From an uncultured Treponema sp. (GTDB taxonomy: Bacteria > Spirochaetota > Spirochaetia > Treponematales > Treponemataceae): a stretch of 23,648 nt of DNA. Shown here one piece after another: positions 1 through 6,919 of this stretch. A model generated the notes under the pieces. That model saw only the letters and a list, made by a program, of their open reading frames with translations. It was not told the origin of the DNA and made no database searches. The number at the start of each line of letters is the position of its first letter. Within the stretch, counting starts at the first letter, position 1. Position numbers and translations under genes: made by a program. The stretch is taken from the NCBI GenBank assembly GCA_937891125.1, contig CALAEZ010000351.1, positions 1-23,648 on the forward strand, written 5' to 3'.

Positions 1-842
1 GCGCATTGCACGAGTGTAACGCGCTTGTTTTTGTAGCTTCCAAAGGCAAGCGGAGTAACCTCGGTTATGGCTTCCTTTGCTTTTTTCGTAAGCGGCGCGT
101 GGTCGCTCTGGGGCGCGTTTCTGACGATGGAAACGGTTTTGAACGTTCTTTTTTGCGCCTCCTCCTTAAAAAGCGTATCTGTCCACAGCTGCCTTTCTTG
201 CAACATGCCAGAAACAAGCGCTATATAGTATTTTTTTATACGGTGTGCCTGCATTGCTTGCGAAAACCAGTGTGCGCCTTGGAGACTTTGTGAAAAACAC
301 AGCGCACCTGTTGTCTTTCGGTCAAGGCGGTGGAGCGGACCGGGTGTAAAAGAAAGCGAGCTGTTGCTGTTTACACTGGGGGTACGCGACTGATCTTCGA
401 TTGCATGGTTTTCGTTGCGAACAAGGCAGTTTGTGTGGTAGATAAAATCATTTTTTACGGCAGTGCTCAGCGCGCTTTCTCGGTCGTGGCGTGAGGCAGG
501 CTGTACGGGAACGTCGTAGGGCTTATTGAGAATAAGAATGTGTTCGTTCCTAAAGAGAATGGTGCTTGCAGAAAGTGGCTTTACAGCTGAGCTGAGCGTT
601 TTTTCTTGTATTTGAGTAGAAGCTGCTCCTGGCGCGGTACAGAGAAATGATGCGATAGAAATAGTATCACCTTGAAATACGCGTGTGTTAGCCTCGCATT
701 TTTTTCCGTTTAGCTTTATAAGACCGCTTCTTACGCTTTTGTATAGCTGCGGAAGCGAGGCGCTGCTTAAATAACGTCGCAAAATACGATCGATCCTTCG
801 GTTGTCGTCATCCTTTGCTGCTTGCACATCGGTAAAATCCAT
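1..842 (-). CDS. RluC/RluD-family 23S rRNA pseudouridine synthase, partial (C-terminus outside window)
   Basis: The minus-strand frame opens at ATG 842-840 and runs off the left edge after about 280 codons, so the C-terminal part is missing. Residues about 14-60 form an S4 RNA-binding domain (RRIDRILRRYLSS ... SGLIKLNGKKC). The catalytic domain begins near residue 95 (ILILNKPYDVPVQP). The family signature is seen as LHRLDRKTTGAL; its aspartate, residue 174 (bases 321-323), would be the nucleophile that isomerises uridine. Between the NKP motif and HRLD lies a polar stretch of roughly 50 residues, longer than in short family members. It acts in the cytoplasm on rRNA; which uridine it modifies cannot be told. 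It is divergent from the 951-9492 operon. No clear Shine-Dalgarno precedes the ATG. Confidence 0.9.
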   Translation of the reverse strand, partial: MDFTDVQAAKDDDNRRIDRILRRYLSSASLPQLYKSVRSGLIKLNGKKCEANTRVFQGDTISIASFLCTAPGAASTQIQEKTLSSAVKPLSASTILFRNEHILILNKPYDVPVQPASRHDRESALSTAVKNDFIYHTNCLVRNENHAIEDQSRTPSVNSNSSLSFTPGPLHRLDRKTTGALCFSQSLQGAHWFSQAMQAHRIKKYYIALVSGMLQERQLWTDTLFKEEAQKRTFKTVSIVRNAPQSDHAPLTKKAKEAITEVTPLAFGSYKNKRVTLVQC

Positions 843-868
843 GTACGTATTTTATCGGGAAAATCATC

Positions 869-877
869 ATTATACCA
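869..877 (-). promoter_or_regulatory. Extended -10 promoter for the pseudouridine synthase
   Basis: On the minus strand TGGTATAAT is a consensus extended -10 (TGn plus TATAAT). No good -35 lies 17 bases upstream, which extended -10 promoters tolerate. The predicted start is near 862, about 20 bases before the ATG. A second -10-like TAAAAT lies 6 bases before the ATG and could give a leaderless start, but its -35 is poor. Confidence 0.55.
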
Positions 878-916
878 TAGCAGACGGTAAAACTGCAGTT
901 TTTAAAGATTCCCTAC

Positions 917-944
917 TAGACAAAAAAATACAGACAGTTAAAAT
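917..944 (+). promoter_or_regulatory. Promoter of the PAP2/Rnf-like operon, predicted leaderless
   Basis: TAGACA (917-922), a 16-base spacer, then TAAAAT (939-944) resembles a housekeeping promoter with five of six matches in the -35. Standard spacing puts the transcription start at about 951, the A of the ATG. No purine-rich Shine-Dalgarno sits between the -10 and the ATG. Confidence 0.5.
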
Positions 945-950
945 AATCGT

Positions 951-1430
951 ATGATTTCAAATTTTAGGGAACAGCTTGCAACTTTTTTGGTAAGTCCAGT
1001 TTTTGTTGCGTGTGTATTCAGCTGGTTTTCTGCTCAGTTTATAAAGACATTGATAAAGCTGTTTTCCCGAAAAGTACATAGTATTAGTGAGCTCTTGGAG
1101 CTGCTTATTTGGCGGACGGGTAGTATGCCTTCGTCACATTCGGCGCTGGTTGCCTGTTTGTGCACGACAATTGCTTTTCATTCGGGGCTGTCTTCTGATG
1201 TGTTTATCCTTGCGCTCTGCTTTTATCTGGTTACGATTCGTGATGCAGTTGGCGTGCGTAGAGCAAATGGTGTACAGGCTAAAATGCTTAATGACATGGG
1301 AAGGGCATTAGAGCAGAAGGAACTGTACCAGTACAAAAAAATTAAGGAAGTGCAGGGGCATACCCCGCTGGAAGTGTTCGTCGGAAGCCTCTTAGGCTTT
1401 TTTATTGGCGTGGCATTTTCTGTTTTGTAG
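951..1430 (+). CDS. Divergent PAP2 family (DUF212/YuiD-like) membrane protein
   Basis: This 159-aa protein carries the three signatures of the small divergent PAP2 family: RTGSMPSSHSA (residues 55-65), RDAVGVRRANGVQA (97-110) and GHTPLEVFVG near residues 136-145. The SSH and GH histidines are those expected of PAP2 phosphatases acting on lipid phosphates. Hydrophobic segments near residues 11-30, 66-95 and the C-terminus indicate an integral inner-membrane protein, and the length is usual for the family. The substrate is unknown. It is the first gene of the unit that continues into the Rnf-like genes; its TAG is two bases before the next ATG. The ATG lacks a Shine-Dalgarno and lies where transcription is predicted to begin. 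Confidence 0.85.
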   Translation: MISNFREQLATFLVSPVFVACVFSWFSAQFIKTLIKLFSRKVHSISELLELLIWRTGSMPSSHSALVACLCTTIAFHSGLSSDVFILALCFYLVTIRDAVGVRRANGVQAKMLNDMGRALEQKELYQYKKIKEVQGHTPLEVFVGSLLGFFIGVAFSVL

Positions 1431-1432
1431 CC

Positions 1433-2851
1433 ATGCGTATTTCACTAAAACACTGTCTTCCCGCTGTTATTTGCTTACTTTCTCTGATTACGGTTTATGT
1501 GTTTCGCACGGTGCCTCAAAGCCAGCTATGGAAGGGGTGGACACTCTTTTATGTGAGCTCTGATGCTGTTTCTGAAGCAGATGTGCTTTCGACGCTCGCT
1601 GAAGCTGGTTGTACGGGTGTTATAACAAAAAGCCAACAGCGCGAGCCTGTTGTTTCTCCATTAAGTCCGCTACAGGCTGTGGCTGAAAACTCGTATTTAG
1701 AGCGCAGAAATGCGTTTTTCTCAGATGCGCATAAAAAAACGCTTGTGTTTTACGTGCCAGAAAATGAGGCTTCAGCGCTTTCTCATGCCATTCAGGTGTT
1801 AGAGCAGGCGGGCGTGCGCTGTGGCACTGATAGCGCAGTGGCTTTTCCGTATCTTGCGCCCTTGTTCTGTCTGCTGCTTGCAGGCGGAGCGGTTGCTTTT
1901 TCACCGCGGCGGCGCAGGTTGTATATGGCGGTTTCGAGCGTGTTTTTACTTGCGCTTGCGTTTTCGCGCCCCCTGTTTACGGTTTCTGCAAGTGTAAGCA
2001 TAGCAATTATTGGTTTGTGCGTGTTGCTTACGGTATACGGTAGGCGCGGTTACGTGAGAAGAATAAGCCGTTCGCCGGTCGCTGTGCTATTGCTTGCTGT
2101 TCCTTTTTTTGTATTGTGCGCGTCAAATTTGCTTCATGCGCTGCTTTTTTTGCTTGCACTTGCTGCAGCGGTAAGCTCGCTTCTCCTTATTGATGAAGCA
2201 CGTGCGCTGTATTACAGTCGCTTTGAACATGCGTTTTTACCCGTGTGCATACGAAGCGCTCACGGTGTTTCTCTTCTTGTTGCAAGGAATGTGTATGCGC
2301 TTTTTTCGCTTACAGTCACCTGTGTGCTGTTGTTATGTGCTTCGCTGTTTGGTGGAAGCGTACAGTCGGCAGGAACTGCTACCGACCGCCCTGCCTTGCC
2401 AGCACCCGTTTCTCGCTCTGATGGCATTTTGCCCGATTTAGATGATTTTATGGCATGGAGTTGGAAAACGGCATCGTTCCCCTATAAAAAGCTTTCTGAA
2501 AACGCAAAAACAGCGGCTACTCCTGAATATTATCCTGAAGAGGGTGAGGTTGTTTCGGTTAGCACATTTACAGAACAGGCGGGGCGAATTGTCACAAGCG
2601 AGGAGCCCAAACTTGTGTTTAATAGTGCCTTTAGAGAAGGTGTTTATGACGCCGTAAAAAAATCCACCTATCCGTCACTTGAGCAGATGATGCTTAAGCA
2701 GGGAAAAAACGCTCGGTATGCGTATGTTCGTGGTGGCTCCCGGACGCAGGAGCGGTTGGGAACTATGCTGTTGTTATTTTCTGCTACCGTTTCTGCAGGC
2801 ATAACGCTTTATTTTGTATTGGGAAGAAGAAGATATGGTTTCAGTAACTAG
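1433..2851 (+). CDS. Unrecognised eight-segment membrane protein preceding the Rnf-like genes
   Basis: I do not recognise this 472-aa protein. Visible parts are an N-terminal membrane anchor (residues about 8-25), an extracytoplasmic domain of about 110 residues (26-137), six more hydrophobic segments (about 139-156, 164-180, 184-202, 215-231, 234-253, 287-307), a polar loop of about 135 residues (308-443), and a final segment (444-464) ending in GRRRYGFSN. The ATG follows the PAP2 stop by two bases with no Shine-Dalgarno, so translation is probably coupled. Its end overlaps rnfC by 17 bases. Placement between two membrane-protein genes and overlap with rnfC suggest a partner or assembly factor of the Rnf-like complex; this is inference only. 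Confidence 0.8.
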   Translation: MRISLKHCLPAVICLLSLITVYVFRTVPQSQLWKGWTLFYVSSDAVSEADVLSTLAEAGCTGVITKSQQREPVVSPLSPLQAVAENSYLERRNAFFSDAHKKTLVFYVPENEASALSHAIQVLEQAGVRCGTDSAVAFPYLAPLFCLLLAGGAVAFSPRRRRLYMAVSSVFLLALAFSRPLFTVSASVSIAIIGLCVLLTVYGRRGYVRRISRSPVAVLLLAVPFFVLCASNLLHALLFLLALAAAVSSLLLIDEARALYYSRFEHAFLPVCIRSAHGVSLLVARNVYALFSLTVTCVLLLCASLFGGSVQSAGTATDRPALPAPVSRSDGILPDLDDFMAWSWKTASFPYKKLSENAKTAATPEYYPEEGEVVSVSTFTEQAGRIVTSEEPKLVFNSAFREGVYDAVKKSTYPSLEQMMLKQGKNARYAYVRGGSRTQERLGTMLLLFSATVSAGITLYFVLGRRRYGFSN

Positions 2852-4142
2852 TTTTGCCTCAAAGGATAGTGGCCAATTTAGCCGTTCAATTTATGCTTTT
2901 ATCCCAAAAGAAGCGGTTATTCCCGTGCTTCAGGATGATACAAAGCAAAGTGAGGTGGAGATTCTCGTAAAAGCGGGCGACACGGTGAGTGAAGGGCAGG
3001 TAATTGCACGCACGAGCGAGAGTGTTGTGCATGCTTCCATTCCGGGCGTTGTTCAGAAAATCGCTGATTGTGAATACCCGAATGGCATGCAGGGAAAGGC
3101 ATGCGTTATTGCGCTGCACGGCGCATTTGAAACGACAGGAAAAAAGCTTCCTAAGCAGGATTGGAAAAAGCAAACGCCAGAAGCTGTCTGTAAAAATCTT
3201 TTTGAGTGTGGCGTAATGAACACCTTTAACGGCTGCGTGTCGCTGTCGGCTCAAATTGCGCAGAAAAAAACGGATGCAGCGCGTCTGCTTGTCGTGCGTC
3301 TGTTCGATGCAGATCCGAGCTGTGCAATAGAGCGCTATCTTGTTGAGCATGAGGCGGAAAAAATAAAAGAGGGAATAGCTGTTATTGCGCAGGCGCTTGA
3401 AGCGAGCGGTATTGTCCTTGTTCTTTCCAAAAAGGATGAAAAGGGTGCGGCTCCATTTTCGCTTGAGTCATTTTCAGAAAAGCCCGTTACTGCGGTTTTT
3501 GTAGATACGACAAAATTCCCTGTTGGCACTGAGCGTGACATTGCGCTTACCGTGCGCCGTCAAAAAAAGGAAGCTCCTTGGGCGCAGATATGCTCACACG
3601 ATGTGTATATTGACGGTGAAACGGCAATCTGCGCATGCGAAGCTGTTGTGTATGGAAAGCCATGCATTGAGCGCTATGTGCATGTTACTGGTTCGTGCCT
3701 TAATTCTGCTGCTGTTTTCCGCGTTAAGATTGGAACTAAGCTTGCATCTCTTGCAGTCCAGTGTGGGGGTTTTAAAAAGCAGCCGGCGTGTATTATTGTA
3801 AACGGGCTTTTTTCGGGAAATGCGGTAGACAGCCTTGCTATACCGGTTACCAAGCTGGTGAGCTGTGTGCAGTTTCAAAGTAAGGCGCATGTTAAGCTCT
3901 GTGACGACGAGAGCTGTATTCGCTGTGGCGCTTGTCATCAGGTGTGTCCTGTTGACCTTTTTCCTGAGCGTCTGTACAGAGCGTTTGTGCATGGTGATTT
4001 TGCCGCTACCAGAGAAAAAGCGGCTGTTGTTACCGCACGACTTTGTACCGAATGTGGGCTGTGCAACGCGGTGTGTCCTGCGCGGTTACCACTTAGTCAG
4101 GTGATGCCACTTTTAAGGGAGCAGATTAATGAGTCAGACTAA
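2835..4142 (+). CDS. rnfC: RnfC-like subunit; ferredoxin clusters kept, FMN/NADH loop lost
   Basis: In Rnf complexes RnfC is the soluble subunit that takes electrons from NADH through FMN and two [4Fe-4S] clusters. This copy has 435 residues from ATG 2835, chosen over an in-frame ATG at 2814 because GGAAGAAGA (2822-2830) sits at proper distance. It has a biotinyl/lipoyl-like N-terminal fold (about 28-75), a Rossmann-like middle and an SLBB-like part (VVYGKPCIERYVHVTG, about 271-286). The C-terminus has two intact ferredoxin motifs: CIRCGACHQVCP (Cys 361, 364, 367, 371) and CTECGLCNAVCP (404, 407, 410, 414). The glycine-rich GxGGAxFPT loop expected near residues 123-140 reads CGVMNTFNGCVSLSAQ, and the NGAECEPY element reads RLFDADPSCAI. 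FMN and NADH binding therefore look lost. It overlaps rnfD by 14 bases. Confidence 0.85.
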   Translation: MVSVTSFASKDSGQFSRSIYAFIPKEAVIPVLQDDTKQSEVEILVKAGDTVSEGQVIARTSESVVHASIPGVVQKIADCEYPNGMQGKACVIALHGAFETTGKKLPKQDWKKQTPEAVCKNLFECGVMNTFNGCVSLSAQIAQKKTDAARLLVVRLFDADPSCAIERYLVEHEAEKIKEGIAVIAQALEASGIVLVLSKKDEKGAAPFSLESFSEKPVTAVFVDTTKFPVGTERDIALTVRRQKKEAPWAQICSHDVYIDGETAICACEAVVYGKPCIERYVHVTGSCLNSAAVFRVKIGTKLASLAVQCGGFKKQPACIIVNGLFSGNAVDSLAIPVTKLVSCVQFQSKAHVKLCDDESCIRCGACHQVCPVDLFPERLYRAFVHGDFAATREKAAVVTARLCTECGLCNAVCPARLPLSQVMPLLREQINESD

Positions 4143-5232
4143 AGCAAAAACGGTAAAGGAGCGGGCAGTGTATAAGACGGTTTCGCTGCGTCCCTATACA
4201 ATGCTTTCAACCTCAGTGCACACGCGCCTATACTTTATGTTCGGCGTTCTTTTAGTACAGCTTTTGATGCTTTTTTTAACAAAAAGCTGGGATGCGCTTT
4301 CGGTCATTGTGTGTACGGTGCTTGCAACGCTGCTTGCCGAAACAAGTGAGCTTGCAAGAAAGCGACATCGTGTCTTTAATTACCTGCACTCGCTTTGTGA
4401 AGGAATCATTATAGGCTTTTTTATTCCAAGCTCCTATCCGCTTATTTCTGTATTTTTTATTACGCTTTGTATCTCGCTTGTATGTCGTTGGATGCTCTGT
4501 GGGTATCCGAATAACTGGGTAAATCCTATTGCATTAACGGTAGCGGTGTGCTGGCTTATCGGCATGAACCAGTTTCCGCTCTTTACGCTTACGCCCGTTG
4601 TGTTGCAAGCAAAAAATCCGAGTGCACTGCTTTTAGAAAATGGAACCTTTCCAGTACTGCCCTTTGATGCGGCGTTTACTTCCTTTTGCAATCAAAAGCT
4701 GTTTAGTCTTTTTAATGTTTCAGTACCAGAGGGCTTTATTTCGCTTCTCTGGGACACGCAGGCAGTTATTCCTGCCTTTCGCTTTAATGCGCTTACCTTG
4801 CTTTCTTCTATCGTGTTTATTGCCTTTGATGTTTTAAGTCCGCTTATTCCAGCGGTGTTTCTTTTTGTCTATTTGCTGTTGGTGCGCTTTTTAGCTCCCG
4901 TATTTTATGGCGGCATTTTTGGGCAAGGGGACATGTTGCTTGCGCTCTGCACGAGTGGAACGTTGTTTTCAACACTCTTTCTGTTGCAGTGGACAGGAAC
5001 AACGCCGCAACTACAGTTTGGAAAAATCTGCTATGCCGTGGGTGCAGGCATTATTGCGTTTCTTGTTGTTGGCTGTGGTGTTTCATCTGCTGGTACCGTG
5101 TTTTCTATTTTGGTGCTGAATGTGATTTCATCGATGATTCAGGCTGCAGAAACGCTGTATGCTGATCACTGCATTCAGACCGTTCAGGTGCCAAAATGTG
5201 TTGCCCTACAAAAGGAGGGAATTCATGCTTGA
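4129..5232 (+). CDS. rnfD: RnfD-like membrane subunit without the flavinylation motif
   Basis: RnfD is a polytopic subunit that normally carries FMN on a threonine in a DGxSGAT-type motif. This 367-aa copy keeps the opening SLRPYTMLSTSVHTR, multiple transmembrane helices, the ALLAE-like TLLAETSELARKR (about 68-80) and the NPFNP-like NNWVNPIALTVAV (128-140). Where the flavin threonine is expected (residues about 179-190) it reads FDAAFTSFCNQK, with no S-G/Q-A-T. The later TDPVT-type segment is also replaced, by LLQWTGTTPQ. The start has a good Shine-Dalgarno (AAGGGAG) inside the end of rnfC. The frame is open throughout, so it appears maintained. Identity rests on partial motifs plus position and topology. 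Confidence 0.8.
   Translation: MSQTKAKTVKERAVYKTVSLRPYTMLSTSVHTRLYFMFGVLLVQLLMLFLTKSWDALSVIVCTVLATLLAETSELARKRHRVFNYLHSLCEGIIIGFFIPSSYPLISVFFITLCISLVCRWMLCGYPNNWVNPIALTVAVCWLIGMNQFPLFTLTPVVLQAKNPSALLLENGTFPVLPFDAAFTSFCNQKLFSLFNVSVPEGFISLLWDTQAVIPAFRFNALTLLSSIVFIAFDVLSPLIPAVFLFVYLLLVRFLAPVFYGGIFGQGDMLLALCTSGTLFSTLFLLQWTGTTPQLQFGKICYAVGAGIIAFLVVGCGVSSAGTVFSILVLNVISSMIQAAETLYADHCIQTVQVPKCVALQKEGIHA
5212..5218 (+). promoter_or_regulatory. Shine-Dalgarno that fixes the rnfG start at 5225
   Basis: AAGGAGG lies 6 bases before ATG 5225. An in-frame ATG at 5159 would add 22 residues overlapping rnfD and has no ribosome-binding site, so the shorter start is preferred. Confidence 0.85.
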
Positions 5233-5725
5233 AAAACAAGAAGTCCTGAAGCTTGCAAAAAAATACGGTATATTTTGCGCAATTGTGCTTTGTCTGTTTA
5301 CCGTACTGCTTGTGGTAACGCTTTTTTCACGAGAGAGCTGGCGTCAGGGACTTGCAGGAACACTCCAGGAGACGCTGAATGCTTCTTATCCTGATACCTA
5401 TGCGGTCGGAAATCCCGTTCCGCTTTTAACGCCTTTTTCTACGAGTGCTGCAATCTACAATTTGACGCTCAAAAAGGTACCTTCTTCTTCGCAGCAGTTG
5501 CGACAATATGGCGTGCTCGTGCGTATTCCGACTATTGCAGGTCCAGCTCCTGCGGTCTTTCTGTATTCACATGATTCTGGTGTAGCATTTGTTGGCTATG
5601 CGCTGAATTATGGAAAAGCCGCACGGGTTTTTGAAAATGACATTGGATTAAAAATTATTCAGTATTGGCAGGCGCAGGTGCTCGATATACTTAATACTGC
5701 AGGCGTGAATGGAGATGAAAAATGA
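5225..5725 (+). CDS. rnfG: RnfG-like membrane-anchored subunit without the FMN-attachment motif
   Basis: Canonical RnfG is a periplasmic, singly anchored protein of about 200 residues with FMN linked to threonine in an SGAT motif. This 166-aa product has one N-terminal hydrophobic anchor (about 14-34, GIFCAIVLCLFTVLLVVTLF) and an extracytoplasmic domain, as RnfG does. It lacks the ETPGLG element and the (S/T)GAT motif; the C-terminal region reads ARVFENDIGLKIIQYWQAQV, then ends. Assignment depends mainly on size, topology and its place between rnfD and rnfE, so it could be called an RnfG-position protein. It overlaps rnfD by 8 bases, and its TGA shares ATGA with the rnfE start. Confidence 0.65.
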   Translation: MLEKQEVLKLAKKYGIFCAIVLCLFTVLLVVTLFSRESWRQGLAGTLQETLNASYPDTYAVGNPVPLLTPFSTSAAIYNLTLKKVPSSSQQLRQYGVLVRIPTIAGPAPAVFLYSHDSGVAFVGYALNYGKAARVFENDIGLKIIQYWQAQVLDILNTAGVNGDEK

Positions 5726-6351
5726 CCGACATACATTTTCATGATAAGGTAGTGTATTTTTTTCTTGCGGCGGCGCTTTCTATCTTGATTCCAGCTCCTG
5801 GACGCTTTGCATACGGGGTTGCGCTGCTGCTCATTTTTAATTTTCAGATTGTGACGGGCTTGCTCTTTTCGCGTCTTATTAACAAGCTGCAGTTAAACTC
5901 GCTAAAGAATGCGCTTATGGCAATGGAAATAATTGCCAGTACCATTTTTTGCAAGCAAGTGCTCGTATTTATCTGTCCCGTTATGGCGCTAACACTCGGC
6001 TTTGTTGTCTATCTGCCGGCGCTTTCGGCAACCATCATCGATTTTTTGTTTAAGGAAAACGAACATTCACTCAAGAAGGATGTCACTCTGAAAATGCTTT
6101 TAAGTGGCAGCTTTTCTCTGTGTGCGCTTCTCTTTTTCTTAATACGCGATATTTTTGGCTACGGCACATTTACCATGATTGCGTATAAGCACATTGCCGT
6201 TTTTTCACTTTTTGCGTTTGATAAGCAGATTTCAGCTTCCTCGTTTTTGGCAACAATTCCTGGCGCGCTTTTGCTTTTAGCCTTCTTCTTCTTTGTGTAT
6301 GTAGCGGTAAAAAATAATTATATCGTGCTTAAAAGGAGCTCACAGGCATGA
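5722..6351 (+). CDS. rnfE: RnfE-like membrane subunit lacking the iron-sulfur cysteines
   Basis: RnfE and RnfA are homologous six-helix membrane proteins that together hold an intramembrane [2Fe-2S] cluster on paired cysteines. This 209-aa protein matches the RnfE pattern: EIIAST (69-74), LGFVVYLPALSAT (92-104) for LGIFIPLIVTNC, IRDIFGYGTF (141-150) for LREIIGNGTLF, and SFLATIPGALLL near the end. The two cysteine motifs are gone: LGLCPLLAV corresponds to LAAALSILIP (15-24), and the TNC cysteine position is Ile105. Other cysteines exist (77, 85, 134) but not in these motifs. GGAGA-type Shine-Dalgarno precedes the ATG. It overlaps its neighbours by 4 bases each side (ATGA), implying translational coupling. 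Confidence 0.85.
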   Translation: MTDIHFHDKVVYFFLAAALSILIPAPGRFAYGVALLLIFNFQIVTGLLFSRLINKLQLNSLKNALMAMEIIASTIFCKQVLVFICPVMALTLGFVVYLPALSATIIDFLFKENEHSLKKDVTLKMLLSGSFSLCALLFFLIRDIFGYGTFTMIAYKHIAVFSLFAFDKQISASSFLATIPGALLLLAFFFFVYVAVKNNYIVLKRSSQA

Positions 6352-6905
6352 CCAGTTCAATTTTGTACTACATTCTTTACAGCTCGGTCTTTCTTGTATA
6401 TGGCATGGGGCTGAACCGCCTGATAACGCTAACTGAATCTTTTGGTTCTCTTATGCTTACCTGCTTTAAGACGCTGATTACCGCCATTTGTACGGTTTCA
6501 CTTTCTTTTTTGCTTATTCGCTATTTGTTAATGCCTGTGGGACTTGTTGAGCTGTACCCCTTTATTGTTGTCTGCATTTATGTGTGCATTTCCATTGTGA
6601 TAGAGGTTTTTGCGAGCATTGGTGTTAATGATTCTGTTTCTGAGCTGACTATTCCGCTTGTTAGTATTATTCTTGCGGTAAACGAGTCGAATGGACTTGC
6701 ACATATTCTTGTGGTTGTTTCTGCATGCATTATTGCGTTTTATGTGCTTGAGCTGATGATATATTCAGTGCGTGTTCGGGTAGAATCGTTTGCAGCGCGT
6801 TCTGGGGTGGGCATATATACGCTTCTTTTGGCAAGTCTTGCGGTGATTGTTATTGCGCTGTGTTCTTGGAATATTTCATGGCTTACACTGCTTAAAAAGC
6901 TGTAG
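6348..6905 (+). CDS. rnfA: RnfA-like membrane subunit lacking the iron-sulfur cysteines
   Basis: This 185-aa, six-helix protein aligns by eye with RnfA: LYPFIVVCIYVCISIVIEV (69-87), then TIPLVSIILAV (101-111) for FLPLITTNCAV, and VRVESFAARSGVGIYTLLLA near the C-terminus for the RERL ... GNAIALI region. The first cysteine motif (LGLCPFMGVS) corresponds to LVYGMGLNRLITLT (16-29) without cysteine; the second cysteine position is Leu109. With RnfE it would normally carry electrons across the membrane through a [2Fe-2S] cluster, which cannot be bound here in the known way. A strong AAAAGGAG precedes the ATG, and it overlaps rnfE by 4 bases. Confidence 0.82.
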   Translation: MTSSILYYILYSSVFLVYGMGLNRLITLTESFGSLMLTCFKTLITAICTVSLSFLLIRYLLMPVGLVELYPFIVVCIYVCISIVIEVFASIGVNDSVSELTIPLVSIILAVNESNGLAHILVVVSACIIAFYVLELMIYSVRVRVESFAARSGVGIYTLLLASLAVIVIALCSWNISWLTLLKKL

Positions 6906-6906
6906 C

Positions 6907-6912
6907 GAGGAG
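6907..6912 (+). promoter_or_regulatory. Shine-Dalgarno that decides the rnfB start
   Basis: GAGGAG ends one base before ATG 6914, too close for initiation, but seven bases before the in-frame GTG 6920. GTG 6920 is therefore the more likely start of rnfB. Confidence 0.6.
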
Positions 6913-6919
6913 AATGCTC

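Noticed and set aside
6..293. Plus-strand open frame of 95 codons at the left edge
   Set aside because: It lies opposite the pseudouridine synthase, whose S4 and HRLD motifs are clear on the minus strand.
2814..2834. Upstream in-frame ATG for rnfC
   Set aside because: ATG 2835 has the better-placed purine-rich site and a natural cytosolic N-terminus.
5159..5224. Upstream in-frame ATG for rnfG
   Set aside because: It has no Shine-Dalgarno and overlaps rnfD, while ATG 5225 has AAGGAGG at 6 bases.
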